DNA from: Agarophyton chilense
Taxonomy: Eukaryota > Rhodophyta > Florideophyceae > Gracilariales > Gracilariaceae
Direction: 5' to 3'
DNA length: 64,000 nucleotides
Assembly: GCA_030374765.1 (NCBI GenBank)
Contig: JARGXX010000129.1
Coordinates: 806,001-870,000 of the forward strand
The notes below the pieces were generated by a model. The model saw only the letters and a list, made by a program, of their open reading frames with translations, had not been told where the DNA came from and did not search any database. This document shows positions 49,962 to 61,423 of this stretch, piece by piece. Each line of letters starts with the position of its first letter. Position 1 is the first letter of the stretch. A program made the position numbers and the translations under genes.

Positions 49962-50498
49962 ATGGGCGTCGACATCGCGCCGTTCTCTCCATTGCCGAAT
50001 TATCCCGCGTCAGTGACGGCTGCATCCGCGGATCTCTGTTGTGACTGCCGTACCGTTGGTATTACTGCCTCAATGGAGATTGCGACAGTCCTGAGGAAAG
50101 CTTGGTCCTGGGAGCATCGCTCGGCGCGCTATGTCTCGATTATCCAGCAGGATGAAGATCTGAACACCGCTATTGTCAATCTCCTGCAGCACAATGCACA
50201 AATGATGTCCCAGAGAAATACTACCGACTGGGATGCCCGGTATGGTCTAAATTTGAGCGACCAGGAGGCTTTCGAGGGTGACGATAGTTTCTCAGGAGAA
50301 TCTCCGCCGAAGAAGCGTGCTCGGCTCGCTGGTGCCGGTCCTTTTGGTACAGTAGGCTCCTCGTGTGATCCTAGCCCCGGTTTCACTCCTGCAGCTTCCA
50401 ATGAAGATGACAGACAGGGTTACCTTCGCGCCACACCAGTGATTCCTGATGGTGTTCGGAGCGCTTTTGCAAACCTTGAGGTCAACAAGCGCCGTTAG
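49962..50498 (+). CDS. antisense ORF downstream of gypsy 2 pol
   Basis: 178 residues from ATG 49962 (the open frame begins at a TTG nine bases earlier). The N terminus is VDIAPFSPLPNYPASVT. The central helix-rich part is ITASMEIATVLRKAWSWEHR to AQMMSQRNTTDWDARYG. A basic nuclear-signal-like SPPKKRARLAG follows, then a Gly/Ser/Pro-rich stretch and the end GVRSAFANLEVNKRR. AATAAA with GT-rich sequence follows 20 bp after the stop. It is convergent with the decayed pol of gypsy 2 (chromodomain end about 50.7 kb). The frame is intact although pol is broken. The inverted relative at 48.6-49.0 kb suggests past selection on the protein. The function is unknown. Confidence 0.65.
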   Translation: MGVDIAPFSPLPNYPASVTAASADLCCDCRTVGITASMEIATVLRKAWSWEHRSARYVSIIQQDEDLNTAIVNLLQHNAQMMSQRNTTDWDARYGLNLSDQEAFEGDDSFSGESPPKKRARLAGAGPFGTVGSSCDPSPGFTPAASNEDDRQGYLRATPVIPDGVRSAFANLEVNKRR

Positions 50499-50516
50499 AC
50501 CTCTGCTAGCTACTCA

Positions 50517-50522
50517 AATAAA
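50517..50522 (+). terminator. polyadenylation signal after antisense ORF 2
   Basis: AATAAA, followed by GTAATGTTTGTG, a GT-rich downstream element. It is on the strand of the antisense ORF. Confidence 0.55.
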
Positions 50523-50720
50523 GTAATGTTTGTGCATTCCTAAAGTAAGTACTGTATTCCTCAAACGTGCGTACCTCTGAAAGCCGTCCGAACCTTGAGA
50601 GCGTCCTCAGGTCTTCCTAAGTTGTCGCCTGAGGGCTGACGTTGTTCCCTGACGCGGGAGATACGGCGGACCGTCGTGTCAAGAGGCTTACCGAGAGGCC
50701 TTTTGGGAGGCGTTTTGGTA

Positions 50721-51035
50721 CTATTCGGGCCAATGGTTGCCCCGTTCCGAAGGCTGCGCTCCATGCTGCCGATTTTTGAGCCAATGGCGGGCGATAAAAT
50801 TAGCCGGAATGGTTTGAGGCTTTTTCGAATGGTCTTCCTTGGGCGTATAGCCAAACCAACGGACTCGATAGCGCAATATCCCATCATCTTTCCGACGGGC
50901 GGAGACGATTCGTTCAATAACGTATTCCTCTTGGTCTTCCTCCTCCGGAAGGAGAGTGTGGTCCGTAGGGGCGAATCCATCGGAGTCGGTTGGGATAGAT
51001 GTGTGGTCGTCATTGGCATTGATTAATGGGTCCAT
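50721..51035 (-). pseudogene. chromodomain at Pol C terminus (gypsy 2)
   Basis: EEYVIERIVSARRKDDGILR with YRVRWFGYTPKEDHSKKPQ carries the aromatic-cage chromodomain pattern (Y, W, F). It follows the integrase end within about 150 residues. The frame is intact locally. Confidence 0.75.
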
Positions 51036-51556
51036 GGGGACAGTAGGTCCGATGATATGGCCTGAGGAGCTATGGAGACCTGTGCCTCGACCTGAGGCCG
51101 TGGTGATTCCGTTGGGTCAAGGGGTGGGGAATTGGGTGGTCCAAAGGAGCTGGGAGCACGTATCACCCGATGAATAGACACTGTGTCCTGTAGGCCGTCA
51201 ATTAGTATCGTAATGGTGTGTTTATTGGCCTTAAGGACATTATATGGTACAGTCGAGCAATTTAAGAGTTTGCGCGTAGTGTCCTCAACGTCATAACTGT
51301 CTTTCGGTAGCCGGTCCAGGTAAAGCAATTCTCCTTCCATAAAAGTAGGTGTGTTCCACACAGCTTTGTTGAAATTGACCTTGTAGCGCCGTTGGGCTTT
51401 GGTCAGTACAGCTCTAGCCGATTGGATAATGCTGTTGATGCGTCGGCGCGAGTAGAGCTTTGCCTGAATAGGAGTCATTACTTCCGGTATTTCTTGGGGT
51501 ATAATGGACTCCTGAAAGTCAATAGCTATCGGCCGTGGCGATCTCGATAGCGTCAA
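51023..51556 (-). pseudogene. integrase C-terminal (GPY/F-like) segment (gypsy 2)
   Basis: 177-residue ORF with INSIIQSARAVLTKAQRRYK (post-core helix), FMEGELLYLDRLPKDSY and STVPYNVLKANKHTITIL in place of GPF/Y. The C-terminal part is Pro/Ser-rich and overlaps the chromodomain ORF in another frame. Confidence 0.6.
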
Positions 51557-51631
51557 ATCAAAAAATGATGTCGCAGTGGAAGCGTGTACTTGAGTGTTGT
51601 AGGCATAAACCAGTGGCTCAGCGTAGTAGTC

Positions 51632-52046
51632 TCAGTCCAATTTGTGCTCCGATACATAGTGTTCCAATCGGTCCAGAAGGGTAAGGTTGAAGCGTTCGGC
51701 ATGGCGATTGGTTTGCGGGTCGTACGTCGTGGTGGTCACATGTTTAATTCCTAAGGTAGCACAAACGTGTGAGAAGAATTTGGATACAAACTGGCTGCCG
51801 CTATCCGTAAGGAGGTAGAGTGGCATGCCATAGGTATATACCCTGTAGTATTGTACGAAATCGGAATGCCAATGGAATATTTTTCTGGCTAAGTATGATG
51901 ATACTCATAAGTGAGTGCAAGGTCTTTGATGAACATATGAAGGGGCATCCAGCAGATAGCCCGTGAGGTGGTCTGTTACACGTCGGATCTCGGTCTGCAA
52001 CGGCGCATCCGATTCGACCCTTTGTAGGGAAATACCGGATTGGCAA
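51632..52046 (-). pseudogene. integrase core (gypsy 2)
   Basis: 51826-51632 has LYLLTDSGSQFVSKFF (second Asp), TTTYDPQTNRHAERFNLTLL (Glu in HAERFN). Upstream, read with one frame break to about 52046, a first-Asp region similar to gypsy 1 can be traced (VTDHLTGYLL). The zinc finger is not found. Confidence 0.65.
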
Positions 52047-53130
52047 CGGCGCATATAGTCAGTAGCCACGTGCCAACAAGGCCTACCCTTCGTAGGCGAA
52101 CGCCCATTCAGAGCTCGTTACCCCATACTGTAAAGGGGTTAATTGGCTAACCAAGTTTATATCTAGATATTATTATGTGTGTCGCTCACCCCTGTGCACA
52201 GCACATAAGGCACAGAGGGTAGCGCCGACTCCAAAGTAAAGAAGACAACAAACGGGTTCACACCTGACTTGTTCCATGTTCAGGATTCCTTAACTAGAGA
52301 TCTGGACAAGCTACAACGAGTAGTTGTCGGTTCCATAGTAACAGCCACCCTCATTGGCGAGTGGGGCCTTACAACGCCCATTCTAGCTCACTAGTGTTGT
52401 GCTCTACCACATCGTCCCTTTAGCCTCAAGCACCCATTCGGCAGTACCTAAAACTGTCGCAGGTGTCTGCTCTCTGGCTGGAAAAATTCAGTTTCGTTGA
52501 AGGTTGACATAGTTTCGAGCGATTCATTTAAGATTTGGTGCAAACACTCTCAAGGGGGTTGTGATTCGCACCCGTCGCGGGCCAGCACACGTTTCTTCAC
52601 AAAGTGAGGTATCGATTCCGTCCGTAAGGGTTTCCATCACGTTTCCCGGAGTTCGAAAGATTCAATTCTCTCCACTATTGAAAATGAGATAGCACGTCTT
52701 GTACGGTTGACCTTGAAAATTTTCTTAGTGACATTTACGGCTCATGCACGTGACTCCTGGTTTTGGACATCAATAATATTTCTTATTCTTTATTTTTCTC
52801 TTCTCATGCGCACTGCACTAGGTATCTGCATCTTAAAAACCGTAATTCTTTAGGTGTTGGAAACAGTTTACCCTTTGTTTGTCCATTAAATGGCGCCCAA
52901 GCTTCTCTTAGGGTGACTTCACCGTCATGGCGAGGTATCTAATATCATTCACTAGGAAAAGGAGCATTGCCCGGCCGTCAAGCTGGGTCCCTATCATGGA
53001 CAGAAGAAGTCACCCTACTCTTCTCTCATCATGTCTCCCAAGGGTTTCGACAAAAAAACCCTTTTAGACTTCCGAAATTCGTTAAAGCTGTGCAATGCGT
53101 CCCGTTCGGCATCTGATTTGGGTCTTGAGG
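52047..53130. other. insertion or decayed part inside gypsy 2
   Basis: About 1.1 kb between integrase and RNase H without recognisable pol sequence. It contains the inverted repeat at 52910-53016. Confidence 0.4.
52910..53016. repeat. 107-bp unit with 11-bp terminal inverted repeats
   Basis: AGGGTGACTTC (52910-52920) and GAAGTCACCCT (53006-53016) are perfect reverse complements. Similarity extends a few bases outward (CTTCTCTT / AAGAG) and inward. The size fits a MITE. Confidence 0.6.
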
Positions 53131-53325
53131 CTACTTGTGGTGTATTAAATTCGAATATTCCGGTTCCGTGTCGTTTACGACAAAGAAGATGATATCCTTA
53201 TCGCCGAGGTCAAAAGTTTCTTCATTCGTGGGCTGACTTGAGAGCGCCTCTGCTTGTACGTTGTGCGTGCCTTCCTTGTAGATCATTTCAAAATAATATT
53301 TGATTTGGCGTAGTCTCCGGCGCAT
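53131..53325 (-). pseudogene. RNase H end (gypsy 2)
   Basis: MRRRLRQIKYYFEMIYKEGT, HNVQAEALSSQPTNEE parallels MRWRLRLAEYDFEVVYKKGA, QNTQADALSRLPTNGE in gypsy 1. The conserved Asp of ADALSR is Glu. Confidence 0.75.
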
Positions 53326-54131
53326 TCAGCGACTTGATGGCTCGGAGGTTGTCATGGGCTATCGTTTAGAATAGGAAATCGTGTCGAATGTAGAGTACAC
53401 ACCCATGAGATAGAGCTTGAGAGCGGAGACAGCATATGAAATAACGAGAGACTTTTTCACGAACGCGGGGTACTGGCGTTGGTGTACATTTCATGAACAT
53501 TGTCAGTACCCAACAGGTTCTCTCTCTCTCTAAGAAGTTTTTTGAAAGAAAGCACAACCCAATTCGTAATCTTTAAAGTTTTTGTTCATGTTGCATGGTA
53601 GTTCGCGTTTTCGGTAACAATAAATTCAGTGCTTATGTGAGAGCCCCCTTAAAGGAGTTAAAAGCGTCAGTCTTGGTGAACGTAAAGAATTACAAATTAG
53701 GTGGCTGACAGTTCTACAGATACGCGTTTAGGAAAGCCGCGATGTCTTCGAAGTCAAAGATAATTCGTTAGTAGACGTTGAACAGTTCTAGAAAGGTGCG
53801 TAGTTCCGTTTGAATTCTGTGTTACTTTTCAATACGAAGAGACTTCAATAGATCTCACTCGATCAAGAGATGTCTAGAACGGATATTATGACCACGATTC
53901 TTTACGAATTCTTTGAAAAAATCACATTTCATCAGCTTGAGACTAATTCCAGCGTCATTTAACATGCATGTCGCATTAAGCCTAAAATGGGTAAAATGAT
54001 CATCTACACTATCTGAGAACACGGCAATACAGTCCAGATAGACGGGTTATGTGCGCGTTTTCAAGCAGACCAGTAGGATGTTGATAGAAAGCGGAAGAGT
54101 TAGCCAGCCCATAGGTAAATCCAAGAGACAT

Positions 54132-54371
54132 CTATGTGAAAGGATAAAGTTTCGACTGAATGAAAAAAGTGGTCTCGTTTTGGGCCTCTTCTGTGGCGGA
54201 TACTTGGCAGAATCTATAATTGGCGTACGAAGTAGATAGAAATATTTCATGGCAGAGCGAATCGAAGTACTTATCCATGCATGGCATCGGATACAATACC
54301 TTATTGTTTATGGCATTCAAGTAACCGTACCGGATACAAAAACGCCATGACCAATTAGATGTTGTAGCCAC
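54132..54371 (-). pseudogene. reverse transcriptase fragment (gypsy 2)
   Basis: NWSWRFCIRYGYLNAINNKV, YPMPCMDKYFDSLC aligns with the gypsy 1 segment TWRFCIDYRRLNAVTVRD, YPIPRMDECIDSLG. The Asp of FTALDEN is lost. Confidence 0.75.
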
Positions 54372-55335
54372 TACAACTTCGAATGCCCACGGTGACTAAT
54401 TCGCCACGGTAACGAAGACTCGGAGAAATTCGCTAACTTTAAAGTATTCTTCTTAACGAGCCTTGGCTCCTCCCCTGTAGGGCTTTTGAGCAGGTCAGCG
54501 ATTGTTCGGCAACAACTTCATCTGGTGTTCCGTTGTATCGACATCACAAAGGGTACCATCTTAAATTGGGGTAGACTCCCGTAGCATGCCGCAAAGAAAT
54601 TGACTTTGCGACTCCAGAACAAAATCGGGGTCAAGTTCTTCGAGTTACTTCATTGGATCTATCCGTTCACAGCCCGTCCGAACTGGTTTCTGGTCTATTT
54701 CGGCAAGTTTCTTCTTCAAATTACTCGCAGATGCTATTTTCTCCATCTTTCTCGAGTGAGAAACATAAAGAACATCTGCTGTGGTCATCTTGGTGGAGAC
54801 GATTGCGGTGTGGTGAAGCATTACCGAACAAGTGTCTTTGTTTTTCACCAGAAAACAGGGCTTGGAATCATGATTGGCAGACAGTACGGTGAGGTTTTTT
54901 CAGAGCTGAGTTAAAGCAAATCCATTTTCTACTGTGAGTTGAGACATCTTTTGTAAGGATGAGATAGGTTAAATAACTCTTAAACCCTGTGGACAGGAAA
55001 TGACCTGCACCAAAACTTAGACCCAAGGCGGAATCGCTACACACGCGAACAGGGGGAGCTTTTCAGACTCCGAAGATGCGAATGAAATTTCCCATCCAAC
55101 AGATAGCGGTACGATCTTCCTGAAGGTACGCAGTAGAGGACGAAAAAAAATTGGAAAAGAAGAACCGTTTTTTTATTTCCACACGCCGGAGGCTAAACCA
55201 TATTGCATCGACGAATCTGTCGCGAAATTCACATCCCGGTATGCTGGGGGCAGCTAATTTCTAGCCAAAAACAAATTCAATCTTTCCCATATAGAAGCCT
55301 AGGCGAACCACTGCGACCATAACTCCAATCGTTGA

Positions 55336-55533
55336 TCACAGGTTGTTATTCGCCTCCGGGACGTCTGATTCCACGCCAAGACGCTTTTGACACCGTGGAT
55401 ACAGGAGCAAAAGAGAATTTACTTTGAAGCCCAGGCTAGCACCTGTATCTAGAACAGTGAACAATTTCACCACAAAATCGGTAGATAAGTCAAGGAAATC
55501 ATACAACTTGTAGTTGCGCTTAGCCATAACCAT
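55336..55533 (-). pseudogene. protease fragment (gypsy 2)
   Basis: VMAKRNYKLYDFLDLSTDFV, KLFTVLDTGASLGFKV corresponds to VMAKRNYKVYADLGLSPQFL, RYLTVLDIGAGPNFIV of gypsy 1. The retropepsin DTGAS is intact. Confidence 0.8.
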
Positions 55534-55600
55534 GAGTATACCCTAAAACCGGTTGATTTTATTCCGTTACCATTTCTGACGCTGAGGAATATCCTATTCA

Positions 55601-57000
55601 GAGTCAATAATTTCGATGAGCGCCTCTCTACTAAGGATTCTAACCGTAGAGCTAGGCGGGGACGCGTCCCCCAAATCGACGAATCCTGTACTCAATCTTT
55701 CCGAGTATGTTCAGCAGGAGGCAGTGGCTCGCGTTCCTGATCCACTTCCATTGGGTCCCAAGCGGTATGCTCTTTATACCAGGGGCTTTTCGAGGATGCC
55801 AAAACACCGCGTTTCACGGTTTCGAATCTGAGAGATTCAGGGGGTAGTGTGTCTTCCTTTAGATATGAGATTATATACGAAGGAATTCGGCCTCCTGACG
55901 AGTCAATGTCTCCAAATCACTGATCACTCGGTCGAGCTCTCTGAACAGGATAATACAGTCTGAAGAATTGTTAAAGTGTTATTGGCATATTTGGTATATG
56001 ACTCCAAGGTGTAGTACGAATTTTCTACTTTTCTAAACTCCTGAAGAGTGTTCCAAAAAGTAAATATAAGCAAATAAATCGCCTATATCGTAACGTAAGA
56101 CAACAACAAGAATTGTAGGGCTTCCGCCAATCACAAAACTGCTCCACTGGAGGCTGTTGACTAACCTTTTACAGACTTTTACTGATCCCCGACGAGAGAT
56201 ATTAGAATTAACGGTGGCACAATAAAGAGAAAATTTTCGTTCATTCCCGGTGTATCGGCTTCCGATATAAAGGTTATGAAGAAGTCCAACGACAGAATGA
56301 GGTCTTCTCAGGAACATTGTAGATACAAAAGGGAGGCTGAATTCTTTTTACGGAATCCATATCCTAAGCAGTTCTTCGCAGTTCAAAAACTAATGAGAAG
56401 TAATCCAATCGATTATATCAGTAGGATACTAGTTTCCTGTATAAGCGGTTGGGGCGCTTCAGTTTCTTCAAACCGATGTCTTTTCTTCTCTTTTCATAGG
56501 CATGGATCACATCTTGGGTACAAGAACACCATTTAGAACCTATAGGAGCTTTTATGATGAGCATCTTCACACAAGGATTCGGACGATGCCGACGACGTCT
56601 GTGTTTTCGAAATGCTAGTATGGGGTGCTGGATTTCTTGTTTGAATGTGCTAGATTGTCTATAGTTGGCATTAAAAAAATCGCAGAATTTTGATGCCAGA
56701 ATATCTTGCGCAAAAATGATAGCCCAAGTGAATTTTGGGGAGAATGTAGAAAACTAGCATACATCCGTACTAACACCGGGTCACTAGGAAAAATGGAAGA
56801 GAACTTCGGAGATATATTTCGATACTCATTTATAACAGACCATGAATTCTTCCGAAAATGAAAGGAATACTGAATGCTATCTAGCGCATGATCATTCATT
56901 TCCCGTATATATCGTAGCTTGTATGAATCGTCTAAATGGCCTGCACCTTCACTTAAATGACCTCTAATGAGCCTAATGGCCAGTGCATGATACTACGATC
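55601..57000. other. intergenic, nothing recognised
   Basis: AT-rich stretch to the right of gypsy 2. It should contain the gag and 5' LTR of that element if they survive, but I could not identify them. Confidence 0.4.
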
Positions 57001-57039
57001 CTACAAGAGAGACCCGTAACGGGTCCCTGTTGCCCGTGA

Positions 57040-57920
57040 AATGAGATCGTTCCATTTCACATGTGGTGACCCACTTCGCATAACGTTCTCCGCTTATTGC
57101 TATTCACTTCGCGTCGCGGTTTGCGCGACGCGAACAACCCTGGATTCTCCGAGAACCCTCCAACCAGTACCACCAGTTCACCCTTCATCTTCGTCAGGCA
57201 CAAATTCCTACATAGTTAGATAGACATCACAAAATTACACAAGATGGAACCCAGTTCCTCGCTTCATGCAAGCACATTCCATTTAAACAAACGTACCTCT
57301 GCAAAACATATGCTCCTTGCCTTGCCTCCAATTTCTGCATTCGCATCGATAAACAGAAAAAAGTCAGATCTCTGTCACAAAACAAACCCAAACCACATCA
57401 GTACGATAAACACCTCTATGGCGACCACTTATCACACCTTTCGTCCAGTCTTGCCTCCCTGTTTCCTCGTAGCAGCAAACAACGGCAAGTCATACATCCT
57501 TCCCTAACACATACCAGATACAATAGCAGCTCTCACTTGCCTGTGATGCCACCATTTCCCGATCATTCATTGCCGTTAGAAGAGAGAAACATAAGTCAGA
57601 AATTCATCAAAAATCGAAACCAAATTACTTCACTGACACACTCACCTCCTAAGCACCTTGCTTGGCCCTCTCTTTGGAAAATGCCCCCCTACTCACCCAA
57701 TCGCTTCTTTCTGTCGCTTTGCAGCAGCAAAAATAACATGTCAGAACTCATTTCAAAATCAATACCAGACACCAATAGCAGTCACACTTACCCGGACTTC
57801 CATCATTCCCCCTTCATACAACGTCAACCGCACTGTCATAACAATAAAAACTATAGTGCGTATCTACGTTCGTACCGATTCGTAGACCGAAACGAGAATC
57901 AATTCAAAGAAAAAATATAA
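57040..57920 (+). repeat. C/A-rich region with degenerate tandem repeat; possible LTR-element leader
   Basis: ATTTCACATGTGGTGACCCACTTCGC at 57055-57080 resembles the LTR end plus primer site of some LTR elements (CA, then TGGTGACCC). Plus-strand ORFs at 57244-57507 and 57537-57920 are Ser/Pro/Thr/His-rich. A block containing AGCAGCAAA ... ATACCAGA(T/C)AC(C)AATAGCAG ... CAT(C)ATTC occurs near 57470-57570 and again near 57725-57810. No protein motif is recognised. Confidence 0.4.
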
Positions 57921-58666
57921 CAGGGCCATAGCTGACCTGTTTTTCTACTACAAAAGGCCTCTAGCAACATTAACTAGAAGTTTAGGTTGGGATTCCTGCT
58001 TTTTGTAGGCAGAAACGTAAACATGTTTAAAGAAAAAACTTTGTCAAAGTCAATGAAATCTGGAACTAAGTGCTGTTTTACTTCTGAAGAGACAAACATG
58101 GCAGAGTATAAAAAAGATTTTCATGGCACACAACTAAGTTTTTTGAGATTGTCAATGTCAAAGTCAAGCGTAGGCTGATCTCCTTCACGTTTTCATATGC
58201 AGCTACGATTTATACATGGTAACAAAAACAGTGAAGAAAATGATACTTGACATCAGAACCAACGTTTTTTCTAGAACAGGCACATATGAGCCTGTTGCGA
58301 GTGAAAAAGTCCAAAGTTGACTTCCACACAAAACTAAAGACACTACTGGCCATAAACCAATTATATATATGATCGTAAGCATATAAGTGTGGAAACCCCG
58401 GTTTTTTAAGAGGCAGTGCAGTTTTCGGAAGGACTTTAAACAACGTTGAAAATGTGATAAGCTTCAAAAACACTTCTTTTCATCGGACTAGGTCCAACAA
58501 ATTCGGTCGCGGGGCTGCGCGCCGTTGATGGCCAAAGGCCATGACTTACTCATATTTTATTTATAACTATCATCAAATGGAAATGCGAGATGCTTATTTG
58601 CGCAAGCTACAGGAAATAAAAAATAAAAATAAAAAATGAAAAAAATGAAAGCATATCTGAATTCTT
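57921..58666. other. intergenic, nothing recognised
   Basis: AT-rich with small ORFs. A GC-rich patch (58505-58545) carries TGGCCAAAGGCCA. Confidence 0.45.
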
Positions 58667-59005
58667 TTATTCATTAAAAGATCTAGGAGCGTAGGAATCA
58701 TGCACCGTGTCACGCATGCTATGAACGCCCTCCACTATGATGCGCCCGACGTCACGCGCACATGCAAAGAAATCCATTCCATCTATAAGCCCACGGAGAT
58801 ACAGCAACGGCACGTGCAGCAGAGCCTCCTCCAAGTCAGTGGTCGTGACAGGGTGGTCACGTGCTACAGGAGGCAGCATCTCTTCGATCTCCACAATCGT
58901 CGCCATCTGCAATTCCGATATAGCAGAGGGGGCCCCAACGGGGGATGCCGTGACGCTCGGTGATTCGCCGTACTTCTCCCGGTCTTCGACGAAGCGGAGT
59001 CCCAA
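58667..59005 (-). CDS. hypothetical small protein or exon
   Basis: 112 residues from a TTG. No ATG precedes it in the frame nearby, which stays open to about 59100, so the first exon or true start may lie upstream. The segment is GC-richer than its surroundings and encodes an acidic, well-balanced peptide: VEDREKYGESPSVTASPVGA, ELQMATIVEIEEMLPPVARD, LEEALLHVPLLYLRGLIDGM. The composition is that of a real protein with two or three helices. No family is recognised. Confidence 0.4.
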   Translation of the reverse strand: MGLRFVEDREKYGESPSVTASPVGAPSAISELQMATIVEIEEMLPPVARDHPVTTTDLEEALLHVPLLYLRGLIDGMDFFACARDVGRIIVEGVHSMRDTVHDSYAPRSFNE

Positions 59006-59364
59006 CAGCGCATAGGTATAGAAATGGAATGTGCAATGAGGAATAGCGGCGCAGGTTGGAGAAGGATGGAAGAAATGTCCGGGGTCAAGAAGAAAAAAGT
59101 AGACTGGCTAATTAATTTTATGGTCGAATAGAACCGAATGCTTTCCGGGGGCCGCTGAGTTCATTGGACGACCGCTTGCTTCTACATACAAATTTAGACT
59201 ACTTATTTAGCAACGCAAGGTCATGCCAGCACCTGGACACCACAAATTTCATAACGAAACGCAGATGAGTTCTGCGACGAGGGAGGCACACAGTTTCACA
59301 CAGACTTTGAGTTGTCAGATTCAAAACTGGACGAATTCTTGCACCCGCCTGCCTTCAAATTGTC

Positions 59365-59372
59365 TATATAAG
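59365..59372 (+). promoter_or_regulatory. TATA box of an unidentified transcript or LTR
   Basis: TATATAAG on the plus strand, followed by GCCGACTTCGCTCGGC, which is a perfect short inverted repeat. Downstream a short ORF (59447-59635) has no recognisable product, and GAGTAAGTGA near 59670 would serve as a 5' splice site. It could equally be the U3/R part of a solo LTR. Confidence 0.4.
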
Positions 59373-59699
59373 GCCGACTTCGCTCGGCTCCGATCAACTC
59401 TAGTCAATTCAGATCGACTGAAGCGGTTCAACCCGTCCTCTTCCTTTTGGCACCAAAACCATCTCTTAGCACATTCTGTGTCTCTATTGCCTTCAACTCT
59501 CTGCCTTTTTCTTTCTTTACTTGGAGATTGCATCCGCTTTCTACGGCAACTGAGCTGATCTTTTTGAGAACCTGTCAGTCACGTGGGACTGCTTCGCACA
59601 TTCGTTTGATAAGAGAACCGTGTGATACGGCGTAGGGCTCACGCTGTACAGGAAATTGATATTAGTTCAAGAGTAAGTGACTTTTATTTCTCTTTTGGT

Positions 59700-61423
59700 A
59701 TTGTGTGGAAGTACTGAATTTTGTCTGTCTTGTATGAAATGCCAACGTCTGCGATATGTTAGAATAAATATTTAACTATGCAAGACTGATATTAGTAAAT
59801 AGATGCAGTCGGCGTCATTAAAAAACAACAAACGTCACCGACTCTTCACCTCCTTTCGCATTAATTTAGCAAATCTCGCGCCCATCACATTATTGGAATC
59901 GTTACTTAACGTGAGAAGCGTCGCCGCCGTCTTATTTCTCGAAAACGCTTATTGAAGCGCGGTGCAGTTTGTAACATCAACAAAAAGAGCTAGTGCCAGT
60001 CGAAGATACACCAATACAGCCGTAAGCTCCACAAAATATTACGAAGCGCTTAGAGCTTACTAAAAACATACTGACATTTGATGCAGTGTATGCGATATCG
60101 AGTGTCTCAGATCTCACGATCTTCGAGCTTCTTATAAAAGTCGTCATTTTGCTTGTATCTGAAAGAAAAACGATGGTACTCCCTAGAGAGTTTGCAATAT
60201 ACAAATTCAGTTTTCATATCGTTATACACGCGTTTGACAACGTTTATTCTATTTTATTTTATCATAATTATATACTCTTATCTCTGCTTGCCACATATAT
60301 ATAAATATTGATCATTTTATCATTTGTACTTTTTACTTTTTACGTTCCTTCTTTCTGACGTCTTTCTTTGACTGTTTCTCTTTGTTCTATTCTGGGCTGT
60401 TACTCTGGAGGGCATATCTACTACTTGTGTCTCCTTGGGTTGTAACCACCCGCGTTGTGTCCTCTAACTACTTTGGACGGATATGACGCTTACAGGAAAC
60501 ATCACGAATAGTGAGATTTTATCGGGAAGGTTTAAAAAAGTATTGGGGTCACTTTTGGGTGATTAAACAAGAAGCTTATCGACCTAGAAAGTGTGGCACG
60601 ATATGAACGATATGCAGAAAAAAAATATAGAATTAGAAAATGGACTGCTTGATGTAACAGACAAAAACGTTAAAAACGGTAATGTACGGTCAAACCAAAA
60701 CTTGTGTTATTTTTGAAAAGTCGTATCTTTCGTCAGTTAGTATGTCGGAGAGTGAAAAGTACAACAGTGACAAGCATAAACCCTAAGGCTACAAAACTGA
60801 ATTATATGTTTTACCCAAGAGCTTATCGTTGATAATTTAACTTCATCCCCTCCGTGATCACGAGCTGATGTTGCTTTTTCTGTTCAAATATTGATTTGCA
60901 CAAAGATGTTTTGAAGAAGAATGACTCCGAAATTCTAAAATAATTCTTGGCTTTTGCTGATTTACTGGATGCATAAGTAGAAGAGTGCCTTAAAGAACAA
61001 AAAGTACGAGGTCCAAAGAAAAGATTTGGATCCAACTTAGATGTACAGTCATACTTGAAATGACGCACGAGTGAAAAAAAAGTTAGTTTTTGGAAATGAG
61101 CAACAATGACACTGCCAACATGATGATACTAATTGAATTGAATTTCAGGACTAAAAACAACAAGAACGATGTGAATTGCTTTTTATATTCATCAATACTC
61201 CTTAAATTGCAATAATTGTAACTACTTACAATCATAGTCATTGTGAGAAATCTCAATCTACTTGATGCTGTAGACAGACCTAGAAAGACTAATTTTTGCT
61301 TCCGAGCATACTAAAAATACCAAAATACACCTGCAATGAAGTAAAAAAAAGCTTGAGTCCGTAACAGAAGAAGTTGAAAATCTGCATGTGGCGGCAATGA
61401 AGTGTGAATTATGTTTACCGTAG
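59700..61423. other. intergenic, nothing recognised
   Basis: AT-rich DNA with random short ORFs on both strands. Confidence 0.5.

Larger units (their letters stand above)
50561..55600 (-). mobile_element. Ty3/gypsy retrotransposon 2, decayed
   Basis: Minus-strand fragments follow the same order as gypsy 1: protease (55.5 kb), RT (54.4 kb), RNase H (53.3 kb), integrase (52.0-51.6 kb), GPY module (51.3 kb), chromodomain (50.9 kb). Protease and RNase H segments are clearly related to gypsy 1, but the linker before the chromodomain is short. Gag was not found to the right. All pol segments are separated by stops and shifts. Confidence 0.82.
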
